NCBI GenBank assembly: GCA_015060165.1
Contig: SUZC01000006.1
Span: 1-49,743 of the forward strand
Direction of reading: 5' to 3'
Length of the DNA: 49,743 bases
Source of the DNA: Rikenellaceae bacterium
Lineage (GTDB): Bacteria > Bacteroidota > Bacteroidia > Bacteroidales > Rikenellaceae
This document shows positions 25,087-34,043 of this stretch, one piece after another. Made by a program: the position numbers and the translations under genes. Below the pieces are notes generated by a model, which saw only the letters and a program-made list of their open reading frames with translations, ran no database searches and was not told the DNA's origin. Numbering within the stretch: position 1 is the first letter of the stretch; each line of letters opens with the position of its first letter.

Positions 25087-27699
25087 ATGAGATTACACAG
25101 ACTTTTTATTCTATTGACCACCCTTGCCGGCTTAGTTATCTGTTCATGCGGAGGTCATTTTACCTCAGACGAGGCTACCCGCACAAAGATTCACGAAAAG
25201 TTCGAATCTCGTCGTGCGCACTTCACCGACGGTGATGTATTCAAAGTATTTGACAAGAATCTTTCAACTGCTGAGCGCGAAGCAATGGAGTTCTTGTATG
25301 CCTATATGACTTCGGCCGATATGGGCGATTACGAGGGTGAATACTTCCTCGACAATGTGCAGATGTCACTCAAAGCACGTCGTCAGATGGCGTGGGGAGA
25401 GCAAGTTCCGGAGGATATCTTCCGCCACTTTGTACTTCCGATTCGAGTGAACAACGAGCGTCTGGACGATTTCCGAATGATTTACTACGACACTCTGCGC
25501 AAGAGAGTGGAGGGAATGAGCCTTCACGATGCTGCGTTGGAGGTTAACCACTGGTGCCACGAGAAGGTTACATATATACCTTCTGACAGCCGTACTTCAT
25601 CACCTTTGGCTACAATGTGTAACGCCGAGGGTCGTTGCGGTGAGGAATCCACCTTCACAGTTGCAGCTATGCGTGCGATTGGTATTCCTGCCCGCCAGGT
25701 ATACACTCCACGATGGGCTCATACCGACAGCAACCACGCTTGGGTCGAGGTGTGGATCGACGGCAAGTGGTACTTCTTGGGAGCTTGCGAGCCAGAGCCT
25801 GTGCTTAATGCCGCTTGGTTCAATGAGCCTGCTGCACGTGCTATGCTGATGCACACTCGCGTATATGGCGACTATCAAGGTCCAGAAGATGTGATTCAGC
25901 GCACTGAATGCTTTACCGAAATCAACGTTATCGATAACTATGCTCCCACTCGCAAATCAGTTGTAACAATTACCGACACCGAAGGCAAGCCCGTTGCGGG
26001 TGCGACAGTCGAGTTCAAAATTTTCAACTACGGTGATTTCACCACTGTTGTCACTTTACCAAGCAACGAGCAGGGAGAGGTATCGCTTCACACTGGTTTG
26101 GGTGATATGTTGGTATGGGCTAATCACAATGGCCGCTTTGGCTTTGCAAAGCTCAATACTGAAAAATTATCGGTACCCCTCAAATACAAGGAGGGCGACC
26201 CCATTAAGTATATTGATGATATCACACCTCCCGTTCCTGGACGTATTCCCGTTGAAATTTCGGAAGAGGCAGCAGAACAAAACAAGGTGCGACTTGCTCA
26301 TGAGGACTCTATCCGTTTGGCATACGTTGCCACATTCCTTAAGCCTGAACAGTGCCAGGAGTATAATCGTGGTGAGCAGATGCTATTGGTGGGTGCACGC
26401 GGTAATTGGCCTGCAGTAAAGGCATTCCTCGACAATAACTCTGGCGATAAGCGAGCAAAGGCTGTTGCTCTGCTTCGTTCAATTTCGCAAAAGGATTTGC
26501 ACGATACATCACTTGAGGTTTTGCAAGATGCCTTGGATTCTGCCCCCGAGGGTGAGCTCACTCCAGAATACACTCGCTACATTCTCTCGCCTCGTATTTC
26601 GAGCGAGTTCTTGCAGCCATACCGCAATGTAATCCGCACTACCCTCTCGGCCGATTTGGGTAACAAGCCATCGGGTGCCGATATCATCAAATGGACCAAG
26701 GAGAATATCTCACTTGCCGATGATTACAATCCCATCGCATTACAGGCTACACCAGCAGGTGTACTGCGTCTGCGCAAAGCCGATGCTAGCTCTCGCAATC
26801 GTTTCTTCGTAGCAGCATGCCGTACATTCGGTATCGCCGCACGAATGGGAGGAATGAGCGGATCACCTCAATATAAGAATGGAGAGAATTGGATTGACGT
26901 AATTCTCGATGGCGAGGTAACGGAGCGAGTACCAAAGATGGGTAGCCTTCGTACATTCTACGACAGAAAGGTTATACCCACAATGCCTAATCCTCAGTTC
27001 ACCATCTCTCGCATCGAGAATGGTGAGTGCCGTCCGATTCGTTTCTCACGCGGTTCCGATATCGATTTAGGCCCCAACTCATCGGCCGACCTTTTGGCTC
27101 GCGAGTTCCAGCTGGAAGAGGGATATTATATGCTCACAACTGGTAATCGCATGGCAAGTGGCAAAATTCTATCACACAATACTACATTCACCGTAGAAGA
27201 GGGCAAGACTACAAAGGTTGATTTGATCGTACGCCCTGCCAACGATGATATTGGAGTGATTGGTTCAATGGACGCCGAACGCAAATATATGCCCGATGGA
27301 GGCAACGCCGAAGTTTCGATTCTTTCGACCACAGGTCGTGGCTACTTCATTGTAGCGGTAATGGGTACAAGCGACGAGCCCACAAACCACGCCACTCGCG
27401 GTTTGGCTTCAATTGCAGAAACGCTCAACGAGTGGAATCGTCCCATCGTGATGCTCAATGCCACTCCCGAAGATGCTGCCAAATTTAATCGCGAAGCCCT
27501 TGCCGCGTTGAAGAATATCAACTACGGTACAGACCCCGCGAATAAAGTTCGTCGAATGCTCTGCTCGGGTTGCAACTCGCAATCTCCGACTCTGCCTGTT
27601 ATCGCCATCTGCGACAGTTTCGGTAGAATCGTCTATTTCTCGCAAGGTTACAACACCTCGCTTGCCGAGCAGTTAAAGTCGGTTATTCACAAGTTGTGA
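25087..27699 (+). CDS. Transglutaminase-like lipoprotein with a second, degenerate domain
   Basis: An 870-residue lipoprotein (lipid Cys about 21, in VICSC). The transglutaminase core spans about 140-240: Cys184 in GRCGEESTF, AIGIPARQVYTPRWAH, His217 in SNHAWVEVW, and FLGACEPEP, where Glu stands where Asp is usual. A carboxypeptidase-regulatory-like beta domain follows (PVAGATVEFKIFNYG). A second related segment at about 530-640 (ASSRNRFFVAACRTFGIAARMGG) aligns with the first but has Ala at the Cys position, so it should be inactive. The C-terminus has a thioredoxin-like look (VMLNATPEDAAKFN). Probably a periplasmic or surface peptide-modifying enzyme. An alternative ATG at 25075 adds four residues; TATATTTA (25059-25066) favours 25087. 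Confidence 0.8.
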   Translation: MRLHRLFILLTTLAGLVICSCGGHFTSDEATRTKIHEKFESRRAHFTDGDVFKVFDKNLSTAEREAMEFLYAYMTSADMGDYEGEYFLDNVQMSLKARRQMAWGEQVPEDIFRHFVLPIRVNNERLDDFRMIYYDTLRKRVEGMSLHDAALEVNHWCHEKVTYIPSDSRTSSPLATMCNAEGRCGEESTFTVAAMRAIGIPARQVYTPRWAHTDSNHAWVEVWIDGKWYFLGACEPEPVLNAAWFNEPAARAMLMHTRVYGDYQGPEDVIQRTECFTEINVIDNYAPTRKSVVTITDTEGKPVAGATVEFKIFNYGDFTTVVTLPSNEQGEVSLHTGLGDMLVWANHNGRFGFAKLNTEKLSVPLKYKEGDPIKYIDDITPPVPGRIPVEISEEAAEQNKVRLAHEDSIRLAYVATFLKPEQCQEYNRGEQMLLVGARGNWPAVKAFLDNNSGDKRAKAVALLRSISQKDLHDTSLEVLQDALDSAPEGELTPEYTRYILSPRISSEFLQPYRNVIRTTLSADLGNKPSGADIIKWTKENISLADDYNPIALQATPAGVLRLRKADASSRNRFFVAACRTFGIAARMGGMSGSPQYKNGENWIDVILDGEVTERVPKMGSLRTFYDRKVIPTMPNPQFTISRIENGECRPIRFSRGSDIDLGPNSSADLLAREFQLEEGYYMLTTGNRMASGKILSHNTTFTVEEGKTTKVDLIVRPANDDIGVIGSMDAERKYMPDGGNAEVSILSTTGRGYFIVAVMGTSDEPTNHATRGLASIAETLNEWNRPIVMLNATPEDAAKFNREALAALKNINYGTDPANKVRRMLCSGCNSQSPTLPVIAICDSFGRIVYFSQGYNTSLAEQLKSVIHKL

Positions 27700-28410
27700 T
27701 ACGATGGTTCTATCCGAGAGCGACAAACGGCCTTCATCAGAGGGTGACACTGCAAAGCTCACTCTTGGATGAGAGAAATTCATACCATCGCTTCGTGTTA
27801 TGCGGGCCGTTGAGTGAAACTCGGCGGCCCCTGTTTTTTGCTCTATAAGCGCAATATTAGAGGGGCGTATGCCTGCTCCGGGCATAATAATTATACGGCC
27901 ATTGGCCTGACGCACAAGCTCGGCCAATAGCTCTGCTCCCAGCTCTGCCGAGCACTCTTGACCCGACGAGAGCAGACGATGACAACCGAGCAAAATAATA
28001 TCCTCCAACGCCTGCCGAGGGTCACGACACACATCGAATGCACGATGGAATGTTACCGACATATCCCCCGCAGCCTCCATCATCTTGCGACAAGACTCGA
28101 TATCCACATCACCATCGGCTGTAAGTGCTCCTATCACCACTCCGTGCAAGCCTAATTCGCGGCATAGGGCAATATCGCGACACATTGCATCGACCTCCTC
28201 CGAAGAGTAGAGGAAACTACCCTCGCGGGGGCGAATCAACACATTGACATCGATTTTCAGATTGGCCTCAGCCACCTGCTTAAGCACTCCATAGCTTGGA
28301 GTCACTCCTCCGCACGCAATTGCACCGCACAACTCTACCCTTACGGCACCACCTGCCTCGGCCTCACGCACCTCGTAGAGCGAGCCACAACATACTTCAA
28401 TTTTTCGCAT
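27673..28410 (-). CDS. cutC: CutC-family copper homeostasis protein
   Basis: A 245-residue cytoplasmic TIM-barrel protein. Family marks: KIEVCCGS at the N-terminus, GAVRVELCGAIACGGVTPSYG, VLIRPREGSFLYSSEEV, GVVIGALTADGDVD, VTFHRAFDVCRDP, LLSSGQE, IIMPGAGIRPSN and EFHSTAR. The name comes from early copper-tolerance work; the real activity is uncertain. It starts 5 bases after the propeller gene 28416-29642, so it is probably its second cistron. Its last 27 bases overlap the end of the converging transglutaminase-like gene. Confidence 0.88.
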   Translation of the reverse strand: MRKIEVCCGSLYEVREAEAGGAVRVELCGAIACGGVTPSYGVLKQVAEANLKIDVNVLIRPREGSFLYSSEEVDAMCRDIALCRELGLHGVVIGALTADGDVDIESCRKMMEAAGDMSVTFHRAFDVCRDPRQALEDIILLGCHRLLSSGQECSAELGAELLAELVRQANGRIIIMPGAGIRPSNIALIEQKTGAAEFHSTARITRSDGMNFSHPRVSFAVSPSDEGRLSLSDRTIVSQLVNNRL

Positions 28411-28415
28411 ATAAT

Positions 28416-29642
28416 TTATCGCTTTAATCTAAATTTCACCAGCACAGGATTATCATCGGACTGTGCATTCAACTTCTCAATAATCTCCGTTGCAAGTGGC
28501 GAAGGTTCTGTTTTTTTGTCAATCCAGGTTTCAGTAGGACCATAAACAACTGCCCAACACTCTTTGTTGTTGGCATCATACGCTATGGGCTGGAATTTGC
28601 GAGTTAGACCTGCAACCTTTATCTGCTTGGCCATAACCTCACCACCACCTGTGCGATGATACAACATCAATGGTGGCATATTTGCAAAGCCCAATCCATT
28701 CATAAACCAAAGAGTAAACTCCTTTTTGGTGTAGCTGACAAAACATGGAGCAGTGGCATATTCCGTATAAATATGCCCCGACTTTTCGTCAAGCATAAGA
28801 TCTCCATCGGCCTTATCGTCCATGCCCTCAGGTCTGGTCATTACACCATAATCGAATTGCATCAACTCCTCGACTGAACCTTTATCGGAGATACTCACCA
28901 ATGTATGAAGTCTATTGTTGTTTTGCGATGCCACAGCCACTATTTCATCACCTATTCGAGTTATGCAACCCATCGCACCCAACTTTTCGTCATACTCAAT
29001 ATTGCGACGCTCTCCACTCTCCACATTAAGCACCGAAAGAGTATATTTCATTTCAAACACAGGCTCACCACTCTTCTCGTCGAGATAACCTGTCTGAGTT
29101 TCTACACTTAGCAAAAGCTCCTTTTCGGATAGCTGGCACATACTCCTTATCCCCTCCTCGTGCATCGAAGTCTCGGTAGCTTCCTGCTTTAACTCTATTT
29201 GCTTCAAGAATTTAAAATCGGCAAGCGTATAGATAAAACATTTATACAAATTTCTATCGTAAACCACCAGCCAATCATTTTCGGGCATATAGATAAAATC
29301 GTAAATCCATTGATACTCGCCAGGGCCACGGCCTTTGCGACTCAACCGTTTTAACACCTCACCCTTGCGATTGCATATAAGCAATGAAGAGTTGTTGTCG
29401 GTTGACTCATTGAGAATCATCTTATCGGCATATACTCTACTCTGCATCAAAATACCAATAGGCTCGTTGTGAGTGAGTGGCACAACCTCGATATCGGTTG
29501 CAATGTCGGTGAGTTGACACACCGTAGCCTTGTCGGTAGGGATTGAGAATAAATCAGCCGAGGCATCACTTGTGACACCACTCGAACACGCAGTTAAGAT
29601 GGCCGCTATCAGCACTACCAAAATTGAATTGATTGTTTTCAT
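28416..29642 (-). CDS. 6-bladed beta-propeller lipoprotein
   Basis: A 408-residue lipoprotein (signal to AAILTAC, lipid Cys19). Marks of the Bacteroidetes 6-bladed propeller family: IEVVPLTHNEPIG, LLICNRKGEVLKRLSRKGRGPGEYQWIYDFIY, WLVVYDRNLYKCFIYTL, IGDEIVAVASQNNNRL, GHIYTEYATAPC and a C-terminal AYDANNKECWAVVYG. These proteins are usually surface or periplasmic and of unknown function. A minus-strand -7 box TATATTTG lies at 29665-29672. It heads a two-gene unit with cutC and follows a second propeller gene in the same direction, which looks like a distant paralogue. Confidence 0.78.
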   Translation of the reverse strand: MKTINSILVVLIAAILTACSSGVTSDASADLFSIPTDKATVCQLTDIATDIEVVPLTHNEPIGILMQSRVYADKMILNESTDNNSSLLICNRKGEVLKRLSRKGRGPGEYQWIYDFIYMPENDWLVVYDRNLYKCFIYTLADFKFLKQIELKQEATETSMHEEGIRSMCQLSEKELLLSVETQTGYLDEKSGEPVFEMKYTLSVLNVESGERRNIEYDEKLGAMGCITRIGDEIVAVASQNNNRLHTLVSISDKGSVEELMQFDYGVMTRPEGMDDKADGDLMLDEKSGHIYTEYATAPCFVSYTKKEFTLWFMNGLGFANMPPLMLYHRTGGGEVMAKQIKVAGLTRKFQPIAYDANNKECWAVVYGPTETWIDKKTEPSPLATEIIEKLNAQSDDNPVLVKFRLKR

Positions 29643-29664
29643 CTAATTAAGTTGTTATGGTTTA

Positions 29665-29672
29665 CAAATATA
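29665..29672 (-). promoter_or_regulatory. -7 box for the 28416-29642 propeller gene
   Basis: TATATTTG on the minus strand, 23 bases before the start codon; weak -33. Confidence 0.5.
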
Positions 29673-29717
29673 ACCATTTTTGTTTGTTGACGGACTTTAC
29701 AAGGCTATATTATTCGC

Positions 29718-30848
29718 TTATTTCAATCCCAAATCATACTCGGTCAGGCGGCCCGAATAGTGAGTGTGAGCATACAATCGGCTATCGCAGACCGAAATGG
29801 TATTATATAGGCCATCAAGTTCATAACGCCCAACAAGATTGCCCTTATAATCAAACACGTGTACCTGCGCCTTGTTTTGCTTGACAAATTCCGACATTTC
29901 TTCGCTCGTATCACCCATTTTTACCTTTGGCGCGGTTTGAAACAGAGCATAAATATACTTTTCGCCACACTCTATATACATATATCCATAAGATTTAGGT
30001 TCTCCATCGTCACTCTTAAATCTTATGGCCTCAATTTCCCCACTCTTCAAATCGAGAATATTAATCTGCGACTTCGGGCCTCTAATCCTAAATACGGCCT
30101 TATTGCGCGACGGAGCAACGACAGGTGATGAAATACCGTAGCTCAACTCCGCGTTATCAAGTGCCGCACCCCATTGTGCAATTTTAAGCGTATCGACAAA
30201 TATGTCATACTCCTTGACAAGCGATAAATCATCTCGACTACGCAGCTGAATCTTAGGTGCTTCGATTGTCCAGGTTGACCTATCGTAAGAATACGTATTG
30301 CAATCTCTATAACATAGATAGTGCTTACTATCCAAGATGGATAATTGGAAATGGTCATTGCTAAATTTGGGCAACTCTGCAACAGAATCGAACTCGGTAT
30401 ATCCACTCTCTATCGAGCGCGAAATATTCCAAGCGTAGATTTTGTTACGGTTCATATCATAAATTTCGCTCACCAACTCTCCATCGACATAATGAGCATC
30501 AGACAGTGGTACTGCGCCAAAAGTCATATCCTTAGGGCCGCGACCATTGGTGCAATAAGAACCCAAGTCCTTGCCTGAGTTTATATTAATCACACTAAAA
30601 ACATATACGCTTCCATCGCTAATATTACGCACAATTCCAATAGAATCAATTATTTCAATCTCACCAGCATTGTAATTCTCGGTATTGGCAATCTCTCGCA
30701 CAATACGAGCCGTCGTAAGAGGTACATTCTTCACATACTTATAATCGGGTATAAGACCGTAGTCGGCCTCTCGTACGCACTTTTCATTACTTGTGCAACC
30801 AATGAACAAGGCTACAACAGCCAAAATAGCGTTTCCAAAATTTCTCAT
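29718..30848 (-). CDS. 6-bladed beta-propeller (BF3164/TolB-like) lipoprotein
   Basis: A 376-residue lipoprotein (signal to VALFIGC, lipid Cys18). Its pattern follows the BF3164-type propeller lipoproteins: SVYVFSVININSGKDLGSYCTNGRGPKDM, EIYDMNRNKIYAWNI, SKHYLCYRDCN, AVFRIRGPKSQINILDLKSGEIE, IYALFQTAPK, VHVFDYKGNLVGRYELDG and the end strand LTEYDLGLK. The GRGPKDM/GRGPGEY type blade motif is shared with the next gene, indicating related folds. Function unknown. Its minus-strand -7 box (TATATTTG) is at 30886-30893, and the 75 bases before the next gene hold another -7 box, so each may be transcribed alone. Confidence 0.76.
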   Translation of the reverse strand: MRNFGNAILAVVALFIGCTSNEKCVREADYGLIPDYKYVKNVPLTTARIVREIANTENYNAGEIEIIDSIGIVRNISDGSVYVFSVININSGKDLGSYCTNGRGPKDMTFGAVPLSDAHYVDGELVSEIYDMNRNKIYAWNISRSIESGYTEFDSVAELPKFSNDHFQLSILDSKHYLCYRDCNTYSYDRSTWTIEAPKIQLRSRDDLSLVKEYDIFVDTLKIAQWGAALDNAELSYGISSPVVAPSRNKAVFRIRGPKSQINILDLKSGEIEAIRFKSDDGEPKSYGYMYIECGEKYIYALFQTAPKVKMGDTSEEMSEFVKQNKAQVHVFDYKGNLVGRYELDGLYNTISVCDSRLYAHTHYSGRLTEYDLGLK

Positions 30849-30885
30849 TCGCTGAATATCATTAAAGATTAGTCATATCGTATTA

Positions 30886-30893
30886 CAAATATA
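30886..30893 (-). promoter_or_regulatory. -7 box for the 29718-30848 propeller gene
   Basis: TATATTTG on the minus strand with GTTG about 20 bases upstream as a near -33; 38 bases before the start codon. Confidence 0.5.
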
Positions 30894-31055
30894 CAGAAAA
30901 TTTGCTATTATTTCAACTCACATCCCATCAAGACAGAATAATCAGACAAGACCATAACGCACCTAAACATTATATCTTGAACCGTAAAACAGCCATTGGA
31001 GATTAAAACTAACCTAAAACCACATAATTTCAGACCTCTACGTTTACGATTTTTG

Positions 31056-31086
31056 TTTGCATATTTGGTTTATTTGTGTATATTTG
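31056..31086 (+). promoter_or_regulatory. Promoter of the DUF4492-cydA-cydB operon
   Basis: TTTG (31056-31059), 19 bases, TATATTTG (31079-31086): full consensus 18 bases before the ATG at 31104. Confidence 0.75.
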
Positions 31087-31103
31087 TAATAACCAATATC
31101 ACT

Positions 31104-31334
31104 ATGGCAATAATGAGGCGATTGATTGCAATATGGGACTTTTATGTTGACGGATTTAGGTCAATGACCTGGGGACGTCAGTTATGGTGGTTGATACTCC
31201 TGAAAGTGATTATACTATTTGCCGTATTGCGTGCATTCTTTTTCCGCCCGACACTCGCAGGTAAAGACGAACAACAACGTATCGAATATATTGGTGATCA
31301 GTTAACAAATAACCCGAATTATAAACTTAATTAA
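31104..31334 (+). CDS. DUF4492 small membrane protein, cyd-associated
   Basis: A 76-residue protein with one membrane helix (LWWLILLKVIILFAVLRAFFF) behind the DUF4492 opening FYVDGFRSMTWGRQLW. This family regularly precedes cydAB in Bacteroidetes, and here it starts the operon 12 bases ahead of cydA. Function is not established. By size and place it may be a small accessory subunit or assembly factor of cytochrome bd, like the unrelated CydX of E. coli. The in-frame ATG at 30996 would lie upstream of the promoter at 31056-31086, so 31104 is the start. Confidence 0.85.
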   Translation: MAIMRRLIAIWDFYVDGFRSMTWGRQLWWLILLKVIILFAVLRAFFFRPTLAGKDEQQRIEYIGDQLTNNPNYKLN

Positions 31335-31346
31335 AGTTAGACAATT

Positions 31347-32834
31347 ATGGCAGAAACGGCATTAGTAGATTGGTCGAGGCTGCAATTTGCACTTACGGCC
31401 GGATATCATTGGCTATTTGTTCCGCTCACACTTGGTTTGGCGATTATTATGGCCACAATGGAGACTATCTACGTGAAAACAGGTGATGAATTCTGGAAAC
31501 GCACAGCAAAATTCTGGATGAAACTCTTTGCCATCAACTTCGCAGTAGGTATCGCCACCGGTATCATTCTGGAGTTTGAATTTGGAACCAATTGGAGCAA
31601 CTATTCATGGTTTGTGGGAGACATTTTTGGAGCCCCGCTTGCCATCGAAGGTATCTTCGCATTCTTTATGGAGGCTACATTCTTTGCTGTAATGTTCTTC
31701 GGTTGGGAGAAGGTGAGCAAACGTTTCCATCTGGCTGCGACATGGCTCACAGGCATAGGTGCTGCAATATCGGCGGTATGGATTCTCATTGCAAATGCGT
31801 GGATGCAACACCCCGTAGGAATGGAGTTTAACCCCGACACGGTACGCCACGAGATGGTCGATTTCTGGGCCTTGGTTTTAAACCCTGTGGCTATATCGAA
31901 ATTTTTCCACTCAGTATTCAGCGGCTGGATGACAGGCTCGGTATTTGTCATAGGCATAAGTTGTTGGTATCTACTACGTCGTCGCGAAACCCGCTTTGCA
32001 TTGGCAAGCATTCGCGTGGCAGCCGTAATTGGCATACTTGGCACCTTCGCAGTTATGTTAAGTGGCGATAGTTCGGGAGTTCACGCAGCCAAGTATCAAC
32101 CAATGAAACTTGCAGCAGCTGAGGGCCTGAAAGACGGAGGTGAGAGAGCCCCGTTTTCAATAGTTCCCGGAGTGGAGATTCCTGCTATGCTCTCAATACT
32201 TGCCACTCACGATATTGATGGATATGTTCCGGGAATAAATAATATTCTCGATGGTTATACCACTCCCGACGGAGTGTATCACCTCTCTGCCGAGGAGAAA
32301 ATTGAGCGAGGCAAAAAAGCTATTGAGTCATTCAAGGCATATCGTAATTTGAAAGAGAGCGATCCTGTAGCTGCCGCTGTCGCACGCCAAACGCTCAATG
32401 AAAATATCGACTACTTCGGCTATGGATATATAAACTCCAAAGATGAGCTTGTACCTCCCGTACCTCTCATCTATTGGGCATTCCGCGTAATGGTAGGCCT
32501 CGGAGGTTTTCTGCTACTTCTCATGATGGTTGTTTTATGGTCAGAGTACCGCCAACGCCTTACCGATATGCGTTGGTTACAGTGGGCTGCGCTGTTATCT
32601 GTACCATTGGTATATCTTGCCGGCCAAGCAGGGTGGATAGTAGCAGAGGTAGGTCGTCAACCTTGGGTTATCGACGGACTACTCCCAGTCAACGCCGCAG
32701 TATCGAGTGTTAGTGTAGCCGCCGTACAGACAACTTTCTGGCTGTTTGTAGCCATCTTCACTCTATTTCTCGTTATCGAGATGCGTATTATGATTAAGGC
32801 CATTAAACAAGGCCCAAATATCGAAACCGAATAA
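31347..32834 (+). CDS. cydA: Cytochrome bd quinol oxidase subunit I
   Basis: A 495-residue inner-membrane oxidase subunit with the hemes and the quinol site. Visible marks: RLQFALTAGYHWLFVPLTLGL with His21 matching the known heme-d/b595-side histidine, FAVGIATGIILEFEFGTNWSNYS, FFMEATFFAVMFFGWEKVSKR, AWMQHPVGMEFN, SGWMTGSVFVIG, and VGRQPWVIDGLLP near the C-terminus. The Q-loop region (about 245-360) is of moderate length. It reduces O2 to water with quinol, giving high-affinity respiration and O2 scavenging in anaerobes such as gut Bacteroidales. It lies between DUF4492 and cydB. Confidence 0.95.
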   Translation: MAETALVDWSRLQFALTAGYHWLFVPLTLGLAIIMATMETIYVKTGDEFWKRTAKFWMKLFAINFAVGIATGIILEFEFGTNWSNYSWFVGDIFGAPLAIEGIFAFFMEATFFAVMFFGWEKVSKRFHLAATWLTGIGAAISAVWILIANAWMQHPVGMEFNPDTVRHEMVDFWALVLNPVAISKFFHSVFSGWMTGSVFVIGISCWYLLRRRETRFALASIRVAAVIGILGTFAVMLSGDSSGVHAAKYQPMKLAAAEGLKDGGERAPFSIVPGVEIPAMLSILATHDIDGYVPGINNILDGYTTPDGVYHLSAEEKIERGKKAIESFKAYRNLKESDPVAAAVARQTLNENIDYFGYGYINSKDELVPPVPLIYWAFRVMVGLGGFLLLLMMVVLWSEYRQRLTDMRWLQWAALLSVPLVYLAGQAGWIVAEVGRQPWVIDGLLPVNAAVSSVSVAAVQTTFWLFVAIFTLFLVIEMRIMIKAIKQGPNIETE

Positions 32835-32845
32835 ACCTTACGACG

Positions 32846-33988
32846 ATGATTACCTACGAATTTTTACAACATTATTGGTGGTTTCTCATAGCTCTTTTGG
32901 GAGGCTTACTCGTATTCCTGTCATTCGTACAGGGTGGTAATGTATTGATATTCCTTGCTGGCAAAAGTGAAGATGAGCGACAACTTATCGTAAACTCAAC
33001 GGGACGTAAGTGGGAGCTAACATTCACCACACTTGTAACATTTGGCGGAGCATTCTTCGCCTCATTCCCCCTATTTTACAGTACAAGCTTTGGTGGCGCA
33101 TATTGGGTGTGGATTCTGATTCTCATTACATTTGTATTCCAAGCCGTATCGTATGAGTTCCAAAGCAAAGCGGGCAACCTTTTGGGCAAGAACACATTCC
33201 GCATATTCCTTACGCTCAACGGCTGCCTTGCGCCACTACTTATAGGCACCGCAGTAGGTACATTCTTCACCGGCTCCGACTTTACAGTAAACAAGAGCGC
33301 TGTTGGCGACATCGCCTCTCCCGTCATCAGCCGCTGGGGCAATGAGTGGCACGGCCTTGAGGCTGTTGCAAATCCGTTTAACGTGGAATTCGGACTTATG
33401 GTTATGTCTCTTGCCATATCGCTCGGCGCACTCTACTTGATTAATAATATCGACAATCAGAAACTCGCCTCACAACTGCGTCGCAGCCTAAGCTATAGCT
33501 TCGGTGCATTCCTCGTGTTATTCCTTGTGATATGCTACCACCTAATCACAATGGATGGCTTTGCTGTAAACACATCTGGGGTTGTCACAATCGAGCAGGG
33601 TAAATATTTTACAAATCTTTTGGAGATGCCCTTGGTCTTTGCCTTGCTATTGGTTGGTGCGGTTCTGCTGGTTTCGGGAGTTGCGATGACTCTCCTTCGC
33701 AAAGAGTTCAAACGAGGCATATGGTTTGCGGGCCCGGGTACAACATTGGCAGTTATGGCTCTGTTTATGATTGTTGGCTACAATAATACGGCATATTACC
33801 CCTCAACGGCCGACTTATCATCTTCATTGACATTAGCAAACAGCTCGTCAAGCGAGTTCACCTTGCGCACGATGGCTGTGGTATCACTAATCATCCCATT
33901 TGTAGTTGCGTACATCGCCTATTTCTGGCGCCAAATGGATAAAAAGTCACTCACTACTGAGGAACTCAACCACAGCGAAAAATATTAA
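32846..33988 (+). CDS. cydB: Cytochrome bd quinol oxidase subunit II
   Basis: A 380-residue inner-membrane partner of CydA with about eight to nine membrane helices. It opens with YEFLQHYWWFLIALLGGLLVFLSFVQGGN and has FGGAFFASFPLFYSTSFGGAYWVW, YEFQSKAGN, GTFFTGSDF and NEWHGLEAVANPFN, matching CydB. It starts 11 bases after cydA in the same operon. The tail KKSLTTEELNHSEKY is cytoplasmic. The hairpin at 34003-34043 lies just beyond its stop codon but favours termination from the other strand. Confidence 0.93.
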   Translation: MITYEFLQHYWWFLIALLGGLLVFLSFVQGGNVLIFLAGKSEDERQLIVNSTGRKWELTFTTLVTFGGAFFASFPLFYSTSFGGAYWVWILILITFVFQAVSYEFQSKAGNLLGKNTFRIFLTLNGCLAPLLIGTAVGTFFTGSDFTVNKSAVGDIASPVISRWGNEWHGLEAVANPFNVEFGLMVMSLAISLGALYLINNIDNQKLASQLRRSLSYSFGAFLVLFLVICYHLITMDGFAVNTSGVVTIEQGKYFTNLLEMPLVFALLLVGAVLLVSGVAMTLLRKEFKRGIWFAGPGTTLAVMALFMIVGYNNTAYYPSTADLSSSLTLANSSSSEFTLRTMAVVSLIIPFVVAYIAYFWRQMDKKSLTTEELNHSEKY

Positions 33989-34002
33989 GCCGCACACACC
34001 GC

Positions 34003-34043
34003 AAAAAAAGTGGTTGTCCAACAAGTTTGTCGGACAACCACTT
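34003..34043 (-). terminator. Terminator after the DUF6562 relic / end of the cyd operon
   Basis: AAGTGGTTGTCC (34008-34019) and GGACAACCACTT (34032-34043) form a perfect 12-base-pair stem. The A7 run before it gives a U run on the minus strand. The relic's stop codon overlaps the stem. No T run follows on the + side for cydB. Confidence 0.75.

Noticed and set aside
31601..32044. 147-codon minus-strand frame inside cydA, and a similar one at 41914-42357 inside prfC
   Set aside because: Both are shadows of strongly conserved genes and show no protein-like features of their own.
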